From NCBI RefSeq assembly GCF_021869535.1, contig NW_026262659.1:7750001-7814000 (forward strand): a DNA stretch of 64,000 bases, written 5' to 3'. The DNA is from Mytilus californianus (taxonomy: Eukaryota; Mollusca; Bivalvia; Mytilida; Mytilidae). The notes below the pieces were generated by a model. It did not search any database. It saw nothing but the letters and a program-made list of their open reading frames with translations, and was not told the DNA's origin. Each line of letters opens with the position of its first letter. The stretch's first letter is position 1. Shown here one piece after another: positions 46,801 to 52,689 of this stretch. The position numbers and the translations under genes are program-made.

Positions 46801-48014
46801 TTTTATACGGATAGTTCATTCAGCTTGAATACTTCAATTAATCATTTATTATAACATTTCTATCATAAATACGTGAAAGTTACCCCAAAATTTTTATTTA
46901 TTGGCCTAAAAAGTAGAAATTTTGAGGAAATGAGAGGTATAAATGAACCAAAAGAGACCTTATACGGAAGACAAAGAGTCCATTAGTAGTATTTATCATT
47001 CTAAAGTCATCTTTTGTATCATATTCAACTGTTTGTAGGCAGATGAGATAAATATTTGATCATTTATTGGTCCACACTATATTCTATCATGATGCAGCTT
47101 TGTTTGGATTTTTCGAAGAAATTTTGCTCGAATCGCTGTAGATTTCGTCTTACATTATACTAGATTTTTCTCAAATTATTGAACTGATTATGACAAAACT
47201 TGACAGGAATGCTTGAAATAACTAGTATTACAAAGGAAAAACGTCACATTCAGTTTATTTAACAAAAAAGTCTTCTTTAGGTGTAATACCACCAAATCAT
47301 GAAACGTCACATTCGGTTGCATACGAAAATAGGTCGAAAAAAATTATTCCCTTGAATTTGACAGTTGTAGATAATTGATCCTACATTGCATTGCAGTAAA
47401 CATTGCTGGGTCATAAACATATATCTTGGGTATTTCAAAGCACCATTATTTATTTATTTGGGGTTTCTATAGAATATTTTGGAAACTTGAGGTTCCATGG
47501 TTACTAAAGCTTGAACACAGGTTAAAAAAGGGGGAAAATTTGATTGGTTAACTTCCAGTGATGGTTATTTTCTTATATGCCATGAAATGGTATGTAAAAA
47601 TTTTTTTAGTACTGGGCAGGATAAAACTCATGCCAAGTATTTCTTTATTTGAAACAAAGATAAATTCTGCACAACTTTTTGAAACGTGCAAATTTAACAA
47701 AGACTAATAGGGGAAAATCAATGGTGGTTTTACACCTAAAGAATGTGGCGGATGTACCCAAACAAGTTTGTGAACAAATTTCACACAGAGGTTTTTATAT
47801 CTGGTAGACATCAACTTTTTAATATTTTTTTATTATTAAATACTAATTCACACTATTGTTAAAGCTTTTTCATTGTTATTTTTATTCATTTCATTGTAGG
47901 TTTCGACAGAATTTACGGGAGATCGGTAAGACCATTGACGAAAGAAACAAAAAAAGGAAACATCCATATGATGAGCTCCATCCATCGGCAATCCCAAATG
48001 CCATAAGCATTTAG
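10426..48014 (+). CDS. Animal lipoxygenase, complete, 15 coding exons (5-lipoxygenase-like)
   Basis: Joined exons 10426-10884, 13831-13875, 20434-20562, 22306-22403, 23801-23933, 25511-25606, 27465-27561, 30549-30666, 32179-32271, 32945-33005, 34187-34295, 35441-35532, 36378-36551, 37987-38150 and 47900-48014 give 1,983 nt, which is 660 residues plus stop. Every junction is GT-AG and phase-consistent. Residues 1 to about 115 form a PLAT domain and the rest is the catalytic domain. Non-haem iron ligands are H346 and H351 (motif HQALTHLNFTHL), H539 and N543 (HAAANFQQY) and the C-terminal I660 (ends IPNAISI). Family enzymes insert O2 into polyunsaturated fatty acids such as arachidonate to give hydroperoxides; the PLAT domain binds membranes, often with calcium. 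A389 (LMAIN) aligns with the alanine/glycine stereo-control position, and alanine predicts S-type product. Length matches the usual 660-675. Closest by eye to vertebrate ALOX5, but orthology and regiospecificity are not established. No promoter was identified, and a 5' UTR exon upstream is possible. Introns carry many transposon remnants. Confidence 0.95.
11753..12887. mobile_element. Non-autonomous DNA element with terminal and subterminal repeats, intron 1
   Basis: The left end GCTAGACCGGCCCGTGACGT and the right end read inversely (GTCTAGCTGGGCGCAGGACG) form imperfect inverted termini sharing C-T-A-G and G-A-C-G-T-T-T. Just inside, the motif GGACATTTGCGCTTTTT is repeated several times on the left (11765-11945) and recurs inverted on the right (about 12805-12840). 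The core holds a 274-bp hairpin. No transposase frame. Confidence 0.55.
12458..12731. repeat. Long near-perfect hairpin (105-bp arms)
   Basis: Arms 12458-12562 and 12627-12731 are reverse complements with about five mismatches by eye, around a 64-bp loop. Matching blocks include TAGCTGAACCGTGAAGTCAT and its inverse. It lies within the larger inverted-terminal element. Confidence 0.9.
13050..13185 (-). repeat. Interspersed repeat family C
   Basis: Contains GGAAATGGGGAATGTGTCAA and CCCGCACCCGGAGGCGTCCT, the inverse of the 8695-8860 copy. Lies in lipoxygenase intron 1. Confidence 0.7.
13831..13875 (+). CDS. Lipoxygenase exon 2 (15 codons)
   Basis: A 45-nt micro-exon, residues 154-168 ([15 protein letters not shown]), between acceptor ACTTTTAG and donor GTAAGT, phase 0 at both ends. 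The L-P-x-D-E-x-F-x-x-D-Y pattern is the usual segment linking the PLAT domain to the first catalytic helices. It is too short for ORF-based detection and was found by splice phase and family motif. Confidence 0.88.
14954..15580. mobile_element. Short inverted-terminal element, intron 2
   Basis: The left end GGTCCTGATTTTCGAAAGTG and the inverse of the right end (GAACCTGGTTTTCGAAGTAT) pair imperfectly over about 28 bp. It contains repeated T-C-T-T-A-G-T-C-C-type segments and no coding frame. Its last 145 bp are repeated, inverted, at about 20185-20330. Confidence 0.5.
15435..16340 (+). repeat. Left arm of a large inverted repeat, intron 2
   Basis: The arm begins AACTTAGAATTGTCATAATA and matches 20330 downward on the other strand, including the tail-B fragment (about 15690-15750), the C-A-T-G-T-G-G-C-G-A-G-G block and TAACGTCGTCATATCGAGGA. 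Its inner part carries repeated CATGGTTYRGTTAAGTG-like motifs (16081, 16100, 16266, 16288, 16340). Confidence 0.75.
17640..17905 (+). repeat. Tail family B, intron 2
   Basis: Runs from GCCTGTAATGCAGTGGCTGC to the A-T-C-A-T-G-C-C-G-C-A-T-C-T end. It sits in the loop between the two arms of the large inverted repeat. The rest of the loop (16341-19149) shows no coding frame of note. Confidence 0.7.
19150..20330 (-). repeat. Right arm of the large inverted repeat, intron 2
   Basis: Inverse of the 15435-16340 arm, with blocks such as ATATGACGACGTTACTACTC and TATGATTGCCAGTGAAACAA. The inner end again shows the C-A-T-G-G-T-T motif in inverted orientation (19165-19240, 19565-19600). The arm stops about 100 bp before lipoxygenase exon 3. 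Confidence 0.75.
20434..20562 (+). CDS. Lipoxygenase exon 3
   Basis: Residues 169-211 in 129 nt, phase 0 at both ends, with donor GAG|GTAATT. It contains the W-K-D-V-E-D-V segment and ends [10 protein letters not shown], running into the R-R-L-N-G-L-N-P motif of the next exon. The acceptor (GTAAAAG) has a weak pyrimidine tract and lies only about 100 bp from the edge of the large inverted repeat in intron 2, so the exact acceptor is the least certain of the set. Confidence 0.85.
20563..22305. other. Intron 3, with one repeat fragment
   Basis: At about 21900-22160 there is a retroelement-type segment (CCTGTATCAAGTCAGGAAAA and downstream T-T-T-G-A-A-T-T-T-A-C-A-T-T-G-G-A-G) that recurs at 27691-27900. 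Otherwise nothing recognised. Confidence 0.5.
22306..22403 (+). CDS. Lipoxygenase exon 4
   Basis: Residues 212-243 plus two bases of codon 244. It contains [17 protein letters not shown], the strongly conserved F-G-x-x-R-L-N-G-x-N-P lipoxygenase motif. Acceptor AACAG, donor AAAAG|GTAAGT, phase 2 at the 3' end. Confidence 0.93.
22448..22665 (-). repeat. Tail family A, inverted copy in intron 4
   Basis: Reverse complement of the family A tail (AACGCCATGGCCAAAAATAA core and GGTGATCTCAGGTGCTCCGG). It faces the plus-strand copy at 23140-23356, making an inverted pair around a reverse-transcriptase fragment. Confidence 0.8.
22735..23052 (+). pseudogene. Reverse-transcriptase element C-terminal fragment, intron 4
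   Basis: Open frame reading [54 protein letters not shown] and [15 protein letters not shown], then stop. The same peptide recurs at 26040-26606 and 38200-38670. It is the region downstream of the Y-I-D-D box of a retroelement polymerase (seen in the 26 kb copy). 5'-truncated. Confidence 0.65.
23053..23360 (+). repeat. Tail family A attached to the reverse-transcriptase fragment
   Basis: Contains GGAGCAGGATCTGCTTACCC, TTTTGGTGGGGTTCGTGTTG and TGGCCATGGCGTTGTCAGTT, ending in C-T-T-T-C-G-T-C-C-C-T-C-T-T-T-T. It directly follows the coding fragment and so identifies family A as this element's 3' end. Confidence 0.75.
23801..23933 (+). CDS. Lipoxygenase exon 5
   Basis: Completes S244 and encodes residues 245-288. 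[14 protein letters not shown] is followed by [14 protein letters not shown], matching the family pattern K-R-L-F-I-x-D-x-x-I-L-E-G. Acceptor TTTCATAG, donor ATT|GTAAGA, phase 0. Confidence 0.93.
24975..25115 (-). repeat. Tail family B, intron 5
   Basis: Contains GAGACAACTATCCACCAGAG and ACCCATACCGTATAGTATGC. A short polymerase fragment with F-T-F-R-Y-I-D-D-V follows at about 25190-25235, then a minus-strand family E copy (25240-25395). Confidence 0.65.
25240..25395 (-). repeat. Interspersed repeat family E, intron 5
   Basis: Contains CCTCAATGCTCTTCAACTTT, GTAGACGAAACGCGCGTCTG and A-A-T-C-C-T-G-G-T-A-C-C-T-T-T-G-A-T. The best preserved family E copy in the window. Confidence 0.7.
25511..25606 (+). 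CDS. Lipoxygenase exon 6
   Basis: Residues 289-320 in 96 nt, phase 0 at both ends. [20 protein letters not shown] is followed by I-Q-L, the conserved P-x-A-L-F-Y ... L-x-P-I-A-I-Q-L segment. Acceptor TTTCTTACAG, donor CCG|GTAAGT. The leading ATG is internal to the protein. Confidence 0.93.
25919..26606 (+). pseudogene. Reverse-transcriptase pseudogene with YIDD box, intron 6
   Basis: Reads T-I-G-I-S-I-R-T-N then a stop, [11 protein letters not shown], a frame change just before Y-I-D-D-V, then [40 protein letters not shown], a second break, and [20 protein letters not shown] with [16 protein letters not shown]. Stops and shifts show it is dead. Most complete polymerase remnant here and the only one retaining the Y-x-D-D catalytic box in context. 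Confidence 0.7.
26607..26850 (+). repeat. Tail family A, diverged, intron 6
   Basis: Contains GGAGCAGGATCTGCTTACCT, then a diverged TTTGCCATGACGTTGTCAAT core and T-C-C-C-T-T-T-G-G-T-A-T. More mutated than the intron 4 and 14 copies, consistent with greater age. Confidence 0.65.
27465..27561 (+). CDS. Lipoxygenase exon 7: first iron-binding histidines
   Basis: Residues 321-352 plus one base of codon 353. It carries [18 protein letters not shown], then A-D and HQALTHL, supplying iron ligands H346 and H351 on the long catalytic helix. The W-x-x-A-K-x-W/x-x-x-x-A-D pattern is typical of animal lipoxygenases. Donor CTA-A|GTATGG, phase 1. Confidence 0.95.
27691..27900 (+). repeat. Retroelement-type fragment, intron 7
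   Basis: Contains TTTTAGCTAGCTTTAAAACC and GTACCAAGTCAGGAATATGA, matching the 21900-22160 fragment. It begins about 130 bp after the exon 7 donor. Confidence 0.5.
28060..28330 (-). mobile_element. Probable tRNA-derived SINE, intron 7
   Basis: On the minus strand, a head region with G-C-A-T-G-C-T-T-G-C-G-T-C-G-A-G and the B-box-like GGTATCGAACTCAGGC is followed by a body with GAAAGAGCAAAGTCTGGTCG. I recall closely similar SINEs in molluscs. The head is too degenerate to be a working tRNA gene. Confidence 0.45.
28740..30548. other. Rest of intron 7
   Basis: AT-rich. A segment near 28925-28960 (ATGCATCAACCGCCTTGCGA and the following A-T-C-C-A-C-A-C-T-C) recurs inverted near 31147-31178 in intron 8. 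A 96-codon minus-strand frame (30305-30015) has no recognised domain. Confidence 0.4.
30549..30666 (+). CDS. Lipoxygenase exon 8: catalytic helix and stereo-control residue
   Basis: Completes N353 and encodes residues 354-391 plus two bases. FTHLMMEG continues the histidine-rich helix (H356), then [11 protein letters not shown] and LMAIN. A389, directly before I-N, aligns with human 5-LOX A410 (my alignment), the position where alanine goes with S and glycine with R products. The donor is AACAG|GTATATG. The exon end and donor are repeated 97 bp downstream. Confidence 0.93.
30651..30796 (+). repeat. Duplicated exon 8 end and splice donor
   Basis: The roughly 45-bp segment GGCTATAAACAGGTATATGT with its T-T-T-C-T-T-T-C-A-A-A-T-G-A-C-C continuation occurs at about 30655-30693 and again at about 30752-30790, offset 97 bp. 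It spans the exon 8 donor, so a second donor-like site sits at 30764. Confidence 0.9.
31558..31580. repeat. (AT)n microsatellite, intron 8
   Basis: About 11 uninterrupted AT dinucleotides. Nothing else of note nearby except a low-complexity repeat-like stretch at 31140-31500. Confidence 0.95.
32179..32271 (+). CDS. Lipoxygenase exon 9
   Basis: Completes S392 and encodes residues 393-422 plus two bases ([20 protein letters not shown], then I-N-G-H-F). It aligns with the N-T-x-A-R-x-x-L-I ... G-x-x-D-K segment of 5-lipoxygenases, but the usual arginine of A-R is replaced by leucine. Acceptor TTCTTCAG, donor AAGAG|GTGAGG. Confidence 0.9.
32945..33005 (+). CDS. Lipoxygenase exon 10 (short)
   Basis: Completes S423 and encodes residues 424-443 ([20 protein letters not shown]), the conserved L-P-x-D-L-x-x-R-G-V loop entry. 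Acceptor CTTTTTAG, donor GGG|GTATGC, phase 0. Confidence 0.9.
33296..33361. repeat. Two perfect 33-bp tandem copies, intron 10
   Basis: AAATAGACATACACACAAAG with its 13-bp continuation is present twice with no change. Confidence 0.95.
33895..34022 (+). repeat. Tail family B, intron 10
   Basis: 3'-most part of the tail only: TAAGGTGACCTAAACTTGCC and TCTCATTGGCAGTCATACCA. It ends about 80 bp before the duplicated head of exon 11. Confidence 0.65.
34098..34150 (+). repeat. Diverged duplicate of the exon 11 acceptor and 5' end
   Basis: TATTACAG then ATGTTTGACCAAACAGTACT parallels the true TTTTACAG then GTATTTGATCAGTCTGTACT 83 bp downstream (M-F-D-Q-T-V-L-T versus V-F-D-Q-S-V-L-T). Similarity ends after about 30-45 bp, so it is a partial exon copy. 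Using this acceptor would shift the frame and reach a stop. Confidence 0.7.
34187..34295 (+). CDS. Lipoxygenase exon 11
   Basis: Residues 444-479 plus one base. [20 protein letters not shown] is followed by Y-V-M-H-Y-Y, matching the family's Y-x-R-D-D-x-L-x-x-x-x-A-I-x-x-(F/Y)-V ... Y-Y. Acceptor TTTTACAG, donor TAT-T|GTAAGT. A diverged copy of the first part of this exon lies 83 bp upstream. Confidence 0.93.
34866..35120 (+). repeat. Tail family A, intron 11
   Basis: Contains CATGTGGAGCAAGATCTGCT and TGGCCATGGCATTGTCAGTT, ending C-C-C-T-C-T-C-T-T-A-T-G. Only the last part of the coding fragment (F-R-I-C-N type) precedes it, so it is more strongly 5'-truncated. Confidence 0.75.
35441..35532 (+). 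CDS. Lipoxygenase exon 12
   Basis: Completes S480 and encodes residues 481-510 ([19 protein letters not shown], then a D-D-G-G-V-G-I-L end). The D-x-E-L-Q-x-W motif is characteristic. Acceptor CCTCTACAG, donor TTG|GTTTGT, phase 0. Confidence 0.9.
35895..36240 (+). repeat. Interspersed repeat (family E relative), intron 12
   Basis: Has CAGATGCGCATTTCGACAAC at 35898 and again near 36222, with GATATCCTCGGGGACTATCA and AGAGGTATCAACCCAGTCGA between. An inverted fragment of the same family is at 35160-35225 in intron 11. Confidence 0.55.
36378..36551 (+). CDS. Lipoxygenase exon 13: H539 and N543 iron ligands
   Basis: Residues 511-568 in 174 nt, phase 0. [20 protein letters not shown] leads into [11 protein letters not shown]539 and N543 correspond to human 5-LOX H550 and N554. 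Acceptor GTAACAG, donor AAG|GTAAGG. Confidence 0.95.
37200..37330 (+). repeat. Tail family A, partial and diverged, intron 13
   Basis: Retains T-T-T-T-T-G-G-C-A-T-T-G-C-G-T-T-G-T and TTATCTTCGACTTATGAGCT. Much diverged. Confidence 0.5.
37987..38150 (+). CDS. Lipoxygenase exon 14
   Basis: Residues 569-622 plus two bases of E623. [14 protein letters not shown] begins the V-T-I-E-x-x-x-x-x-L-P region (here the final proline is missing). It continues through L-G-D-F-E to a P-P-A-I-K-F-V-E end, equivalent to the family's F-x-E-x-x-x-x-x-A-x-x-x-F. Acceptor TTATAG, donor GAAGA|GTAAGT. Confidence 0.93.
38198..38670 (+). pseudogene. Reverse-transcriptase fragment, intron 14
   Basis: Starts at [13 protein letters not shown] just after the exon 14 donor, with a small break, then [35 protein letters not shown]-like and [20 protein letters not shown] to the stop after M-I-S-D-I-F-L-L-S. 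It is the longest unbroken frame of the family in this window (145 codons) and so probably the youngest copy. Confidence 0.7.
38671..38955 (+). repeat. Tail family A attached to the intron 14 fragment
   Basis: Contains ATGCCACATGTGGAGCAGGA and TGGCCATGGCGTTGTCAGTT. A short internal deletion removes the T-T-A-C-C-C-T-T-C-C-G segment present in other copies. Confidence 0.75.
40170..40445 (-). repeat. Tail family B, left part, interrupted by the tandem array
   Basis: Starts AGAAGATGTAGTATAATCAA and runs to C-T-A-A-C-A-G-G-C-A-C-A-T-A-A. In uninterrupted copies (for example near 53290) this point is followed by A-G-A-A-T-G-T-G-G-C, which here appears only after the array at 47741. Confidence 0.65.
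40446..40911. mobile_element. First copy of the inverted-repeat (MITE-like) element bounding the array
   Basis: Ends are AGGTGTAATACCACCA and TGGTGGTTTTACACCT, 16-17 bp inverted with one mismatch. T-A-A flanks the outer ends of the whole array, which would fit the three-base T-W-A target duplication of PIF/Harbinger-type elements; this class call is an inference. Further copies begin at each unit start. Confidence 0.6.
40446..47740 (+). repeat. Tandem array of a roughly 1,367-bp unit, 5.3 copies, intron 14
   Basis: Units start at 40446, 41813, 43180, 44545, 45915 and 47279 (periods 1367, 1367, 1365, 1370, 1364); the last is cut at 47740. Each unit is a roughly 465-bp element with inverted ends (AGGTGTAATACCACCA ... 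TGGTGGTTTTACACCT) plus a roughly 900-bp spacer. The array begins and ends with the 465-bp element. Copies differ by few substitutions. No coding frame is conserved across units. Confidence 0.95.
47741..47790 (-). repeat. Tail family B, right part after the array
   Basis: A-A-G-A-A-T-G-T-G-G-C-G-G resumes the tail-B sequence that was interrupted at 40445. Exon 15 begins about 110 bp further on. Confidence 0.55.
47900..48014 (+). CDS. Lipoxygenase exon 15: C-terminus with iron-ligand isoleucine
   Basis: Completes E623 and encodes residues 624-660, then TAG at 48012-48014. [20 protein letters not shown] is followed by H-P-Y-D-E-L-H-P and ends I-P-N-A-I-S-I. The terminal isoleucine carboxylate is the fifth iron ligand. 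The E-R-N-K-K-R-K cluster resembles the basic cluster at the same place in vertebrate 5-LOX. AATAAA at 48021-48026 is a candidate polyadenylation signal, though unusually close to the stop. Confidence 0.95.
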
Positions 48015-49909
48015 ACACTCAATAAATGATATCTGTCTTTGAAAATAGCCATTATAGCTTATGTAGGCATGGGCAAAGTTAAAAGCTTTTTTGTGAACTG
48101 CAGTCATTGAAAAATATTGTGTTTGGATTCGCTTTAATATACTAGAATATAGCTGCTATATTTGTTATTTTGTAACTGAGTTGATCAGTTGAGTTGAACT
48201 TTGTGAGTTGATATTGCTTTTATTTTTTAAATTTTCATCCACCACGTACAGCCTTTGTGAAGTAGACCTACCACTTTTATTCTTATGAATCTAAGTTGTC
48301 TAGAAAAAAGTATTAACAAAAATACTGAACTCCATGCTAATTTCAAAAAGGGGAAGTCCATAAAAACTGACAAAACCAAACGTTAGACTTTGTCAACCAA
48401 CGGAACAAAAGGAAAACAGCTATCATATTCCTGACATGGTACAAGCATTTTCTGAAGAAAAATCTAGATGATTGCAACCTACTCCAAAGTACAACTTCCA
48501 GCATATGTGGTTGGAGGGTACGAGTTACATATCAGCTGATTAAGCACTTTAAATTATTTTCCAGAAAAATCCTTCAGACGATATTTTTTTTGAAATAACA
48601 TAGTATTAAATTATTTTTCTGTACAAAAACTTGGATTAGCAATAGATTTCTCTAATTCTACCCGATTCATCCTTTTCCTGACCTGATGTTTGTTTTTATT
48701 TAATCAACGAGTGGTTCTTTTGATCTCATATCTTCATTGGTCAAAACTCGATTATGACGTTAAATTTTCTTATTTTCCTCTGAATTTCCTATTGTGAAGT
48801 CAAGATGAAAAACAACCATGCCTGATGACGTCGCATAGAAAGAACACATCTTTTTGCAGATCATTCGAAAAGAAAGATTAAGATTGTCTGTATATCGTAT
48901 AAAAATAATCAAAGAAACAGATTCCACCACAAAATCTCGTGCAATACGATATTTATCACTCTCGACAATTAAATTTTAAATATTTAAAACGCTCGGCTAG
49001 CCTTGCGTTTTAAATTTGAAAATTTTAAAACTGTCTCGAATGGATAAATATTTTTTTTTTAACAACATTATATTTTTATTCATCAAATATTGCTTGTTAC
49101 AAAAACCATCAAGATTTCAAGCTTCTCTAGACGTACCCTGTTACACTCCACTGCCTACCCAGAGAAAAATCAGCTTATTAGATTTATTGACATATACATT
49201 TTTGTTTAGATAACACTAGAATAACACTACTAGGAAATTATTCATTGCTTATGTTTCTTTTAATTGTTATTAACATTGGACTTATTATCTTATGTCCCTG
49301 ATTAATATTGGTGTCTACTCTCTTAGTATATTCATTCTTATATATAGAAAAACTAAGTATTGTCATCTATGTGCGTCTCGTCCCTTAATTTCATTTTTTC
49401 TTCTAATTCTTTTTCCAAAGTACGTCTTCACCCCTTTTCCAATACCCATTGCCCCTTTCTGATACCCCTGGCTTAAATTTGAGAAATAAATTTTGGTGAT
49501 TAGTGGACCGCATAACAGCAGGTTTAATTTTACAAAATTCTGCAAGGGGTAAAAAATCTGACCACATGAAGATCATGTCAATCCTACTAGCTTGTGACCG
49601 ATCTCTTCTTCCCTATGTGAATTGCTGTTTAAATTCATGTAAGTTTCTCCAAACATCTGACAGTTTGTTAGATTTTATCAAATTTTTTAAACCGTGGACG
49701 GGTTGAGTAAATTTACATGGACGTATAGATTTTCTATCAATTGGTTAAGTGTCTCATTGAAATCACCCCCTAGTATTGGTATTCCTAGACCGAGTTCTTT
49801 CAAATTATTACTGACCTTTTTGAAAAAGAATTTCTAGATATTTACAGTTAGGTGCATATATACTATTACAAACCTGTTCGTGTATGGCATGGTATTGGTT
49901 GCAAAAATT
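48015..49909. other. Downstream of lipoxygenase, no gene seen
   Basis: Presumed lipoxygenase 3' UTR followed by AT-rich DNA. Small frames in this stretch show no domains. Confidence 0.4.
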
Positions 49910-50200
49910 TGATATTTTTCATTTAAATGCAATATTTTTTATTTAATTGGTATATTTCTTCATTTAAATGCAATATTTTTTTTATTTAAATGGTACATTT
50001 CTTCATTTAAATGCAATATTTTTTATTCAAATGGTATAATTTTTCATTTAAATGATATATTTTTTCATTTAAATGCAATATCTTTTTATTCAAATGGTAT
50101 AATTTGTCATTCAAATGCAATATTTTTTATTCAATTGGTATAACTTGTCATTTTAATCGATATTTTTTATTCAATTGGTATAGTAGTTTTTTTATTTATA
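49910..50200. repeat. AT-rich minisatellite, roughly 41-bp unit
   Basis: About seven diverged copies of CATTTAAATGCAATATTTTT followed by A-T-T-C-A-A-A-T-G-G-T-A-T-A-A-T-T. The T-T-T-A-A-A-T half-sites are themselves palindromic. Confidence 0.85.
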
Positions 50201-52587
50201 TGCAATAATTGCATTATGGGAAATTCTTTGACGTCACAAGGTCAAATTAGCAACAACGTTTGTGATTGGTCGGTAATTGTTTGGATTTCTTCCCTTTCTT
50301 TCTAAACGTGAGTGACCAAGAATTAAAAAAACGCGTCGGAATATCACCCCTCTAACTAAATCTGGCGTTCGTGCGAGTTCGTGCACTGGCTGTTAATGCC
50401 AATAATGGCCAGGTCGAGCAAAAAATGCGAGTGACAAGTAAAAATAATTAATTTGACACACAACCTGTTCATGCTTAGAAACAGATACCTGCGTGCATGG
50501 CAAAAACGCCTTCAATGAAATCCCTTCCTGAAGAAACTCCCCTACAGTCTACACATTGAAATAAAAAAAAATACATAGCTAGCCCCTTCCCCCTCTTAGT
50601 CCAGATACATGTAATCATGACGTTCTCTGATGCTATATCATTTTTAACTTTTCTTGATCCTCAGAGACATTGCAGGAAGGCAAACATAAAAAAGAATAAA
50701 AAGCCTTCCAGGACGTTATAATTATTTGGACTAAGTCCCCTCTTTTTTGCTACATGTAGAAAAAAAATCACCTAATTACGACAGCAGAACCAGCTCACAG
50801 AGACCCACAAGAAGAGACCTGAGCTGTGATACTCTGGAACTAATTCTTTAATAAAGACAATTCGGGATAAATTGGAACCAGTTACTAACCCATTTTACAA
50901 CAATAGTCCTATGACATAGGACGTACACTGTATATGAAGGCGTGAACTTCATATTTTGGACTATCTATAATATGTGCTCTCATGTCTTACACCGAATATC
51001 ATTGTACATTTAGGATTCGTTGCTGAGCTTTTTTTACTGTCCCCATCTCCGAATCCCTTAAATAGATTTTTTTTTCAAGCCCCACAGTTGTTCAATAACT
51101 ACTATATGTCTGCATAAATAAGTATGCAGGGCATATTTCAAAACATATTTTTTCTTCAGGACTTTTAATTGATTTACTTTTCAATACTGCATTGGGAAAA
51201 GGGGGGGGGGGGGGGGGGGGGGGGGGGGGTATACAAGTAACTTTTATTTTGTGACACAGTATATAATATAATTAGATACAAATCTCTAATGATTTGTATC
51301 CAACAAATTGTAGGATTGTACGTTTAGCTATTATTTAGACCCGTACAAAATGTATATAATAAGATACATTTAACAGGGGCGGATCCAGAACCTCTGTGTC
51401 TAGGGGGGAGGGGGTTCAGATTTAGATATTTGTATAGAGATGTATATATGCGAGTATTGGCAGTAATTGTTATGGTGTGTGTGTGAGGGGAAGGGGGGGG
51501 GTTCAGATCAAAGATCGTTTCTATAATTCTAAATCTTTTAGTTTTTACCATTTCACTCTTTTCTTTATCCTTTGATCTCTATTATATTTGTCCTAAACAT
51601 GCGTGAAGTATTTGCCACTGGACATAAGGCAACCAAAAAACAATCAACGTATTCTTTATATTTCATCATTTCTTTATTATGTTATCTATAGGTTTGGTCC
51701 CGCCCCTTATCTATTTTTTGCACATTATTCTCTCTATGTAAACCCAATTCCTGTCCTGATAAATGGTGACTCGTGCATAGCATCATATGTGGTTATTAAA
51801 ACAAGAAACATATTCATATTATAATAATTTACTGTATGCTTGGACTTATAGATAGATGTAATTAGTCCCAGATCATGTAATAAAGTAGGTCTTATAAAAA
51901 TACAATAACATTGTAATGATGATTATATATATGTATATATATTTAACAATGCCAATTTTGGGGGGAAAAAGGTAGGGACAAGGCGTTTTTAAAACATATT
52001 AATGGGGCGCGTTTTTTTGTTCTTCGGTAGTGAGCCAAAGAAGTCCATTTCTTTTTTTTTTTTTTTTTTTGCATTGGCAAGATCTTCTGGCTCTCTTCCA
52101 CCTATTCTTTTTTGATAGGTTGTTTAGACGGCAGAGGCACATAACAAACATATGGCGTCGTTTAGTCTAAATGACTAATAAATTTATGAATGCAGACATA
52201 TTAGAATGTGAGCTGTGTTTAAACGTTTTTATGGTATGACAGCCTTAGTAGGACATCCCTGTAGGACGATAAGCTGGATAAATATTAGAACTACACCGTC
52301 GGACAATCACAGTTAAGGGACGATTATATGATATTCTAGGGAAGGGATTTTGATTGATTTGTGTTTAACGCTACTTTGAACACTATTGGGCTATTCCGTG
52401 GTGGTCAGTTTAAATTTATAGATGAAGGATGGGGAAGGGAAGAGAGGGTATTATTATTCATTTTAATCTGTCGCTTATCATGCCTATTTTTCCAGCTCTT
52501 ACCAGGCAATCATATTCATATATGAAATCCTTCTGTCCCCCACCCCAACAAATAGATAAATATCAAATGGTTTTCCACTTATTTAAC
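50201..52587. other. Gene-free stretch
   Basis: No gene recognised. It includes the 29-G run, G-rich repeat debris near 51370-51500 (GGGGCGGATCCAGAACCTCT), a short ATTTGCCACTGGAC-type repeat at 51596-51650, and a 19-T run at 52052-52070. Confidence 0.5.
51201..51229 (+). repeat. Poly-G run, 29 nt
   Basis: Uninterrupted; the longest mononucleotide tract in the window. Exact length may be affected by sequencing. Confidence 0.9.
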
Positions 52588-52689
52588 ACAATTTTAAATT
52601 GATTGATTGTTTGTTTTATAATTTGTAACGCCCAGTGACAAATATTTCATGCTTGTTCAGGAAAACACGAATTTAGAAGTCAGGTATAT

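Noticed and set aside
40446-47740. Array as a tandem gene cluster
   Set aside because: No frame of useful length is conserved across the units; changes include single-base gaps that would break any frame.
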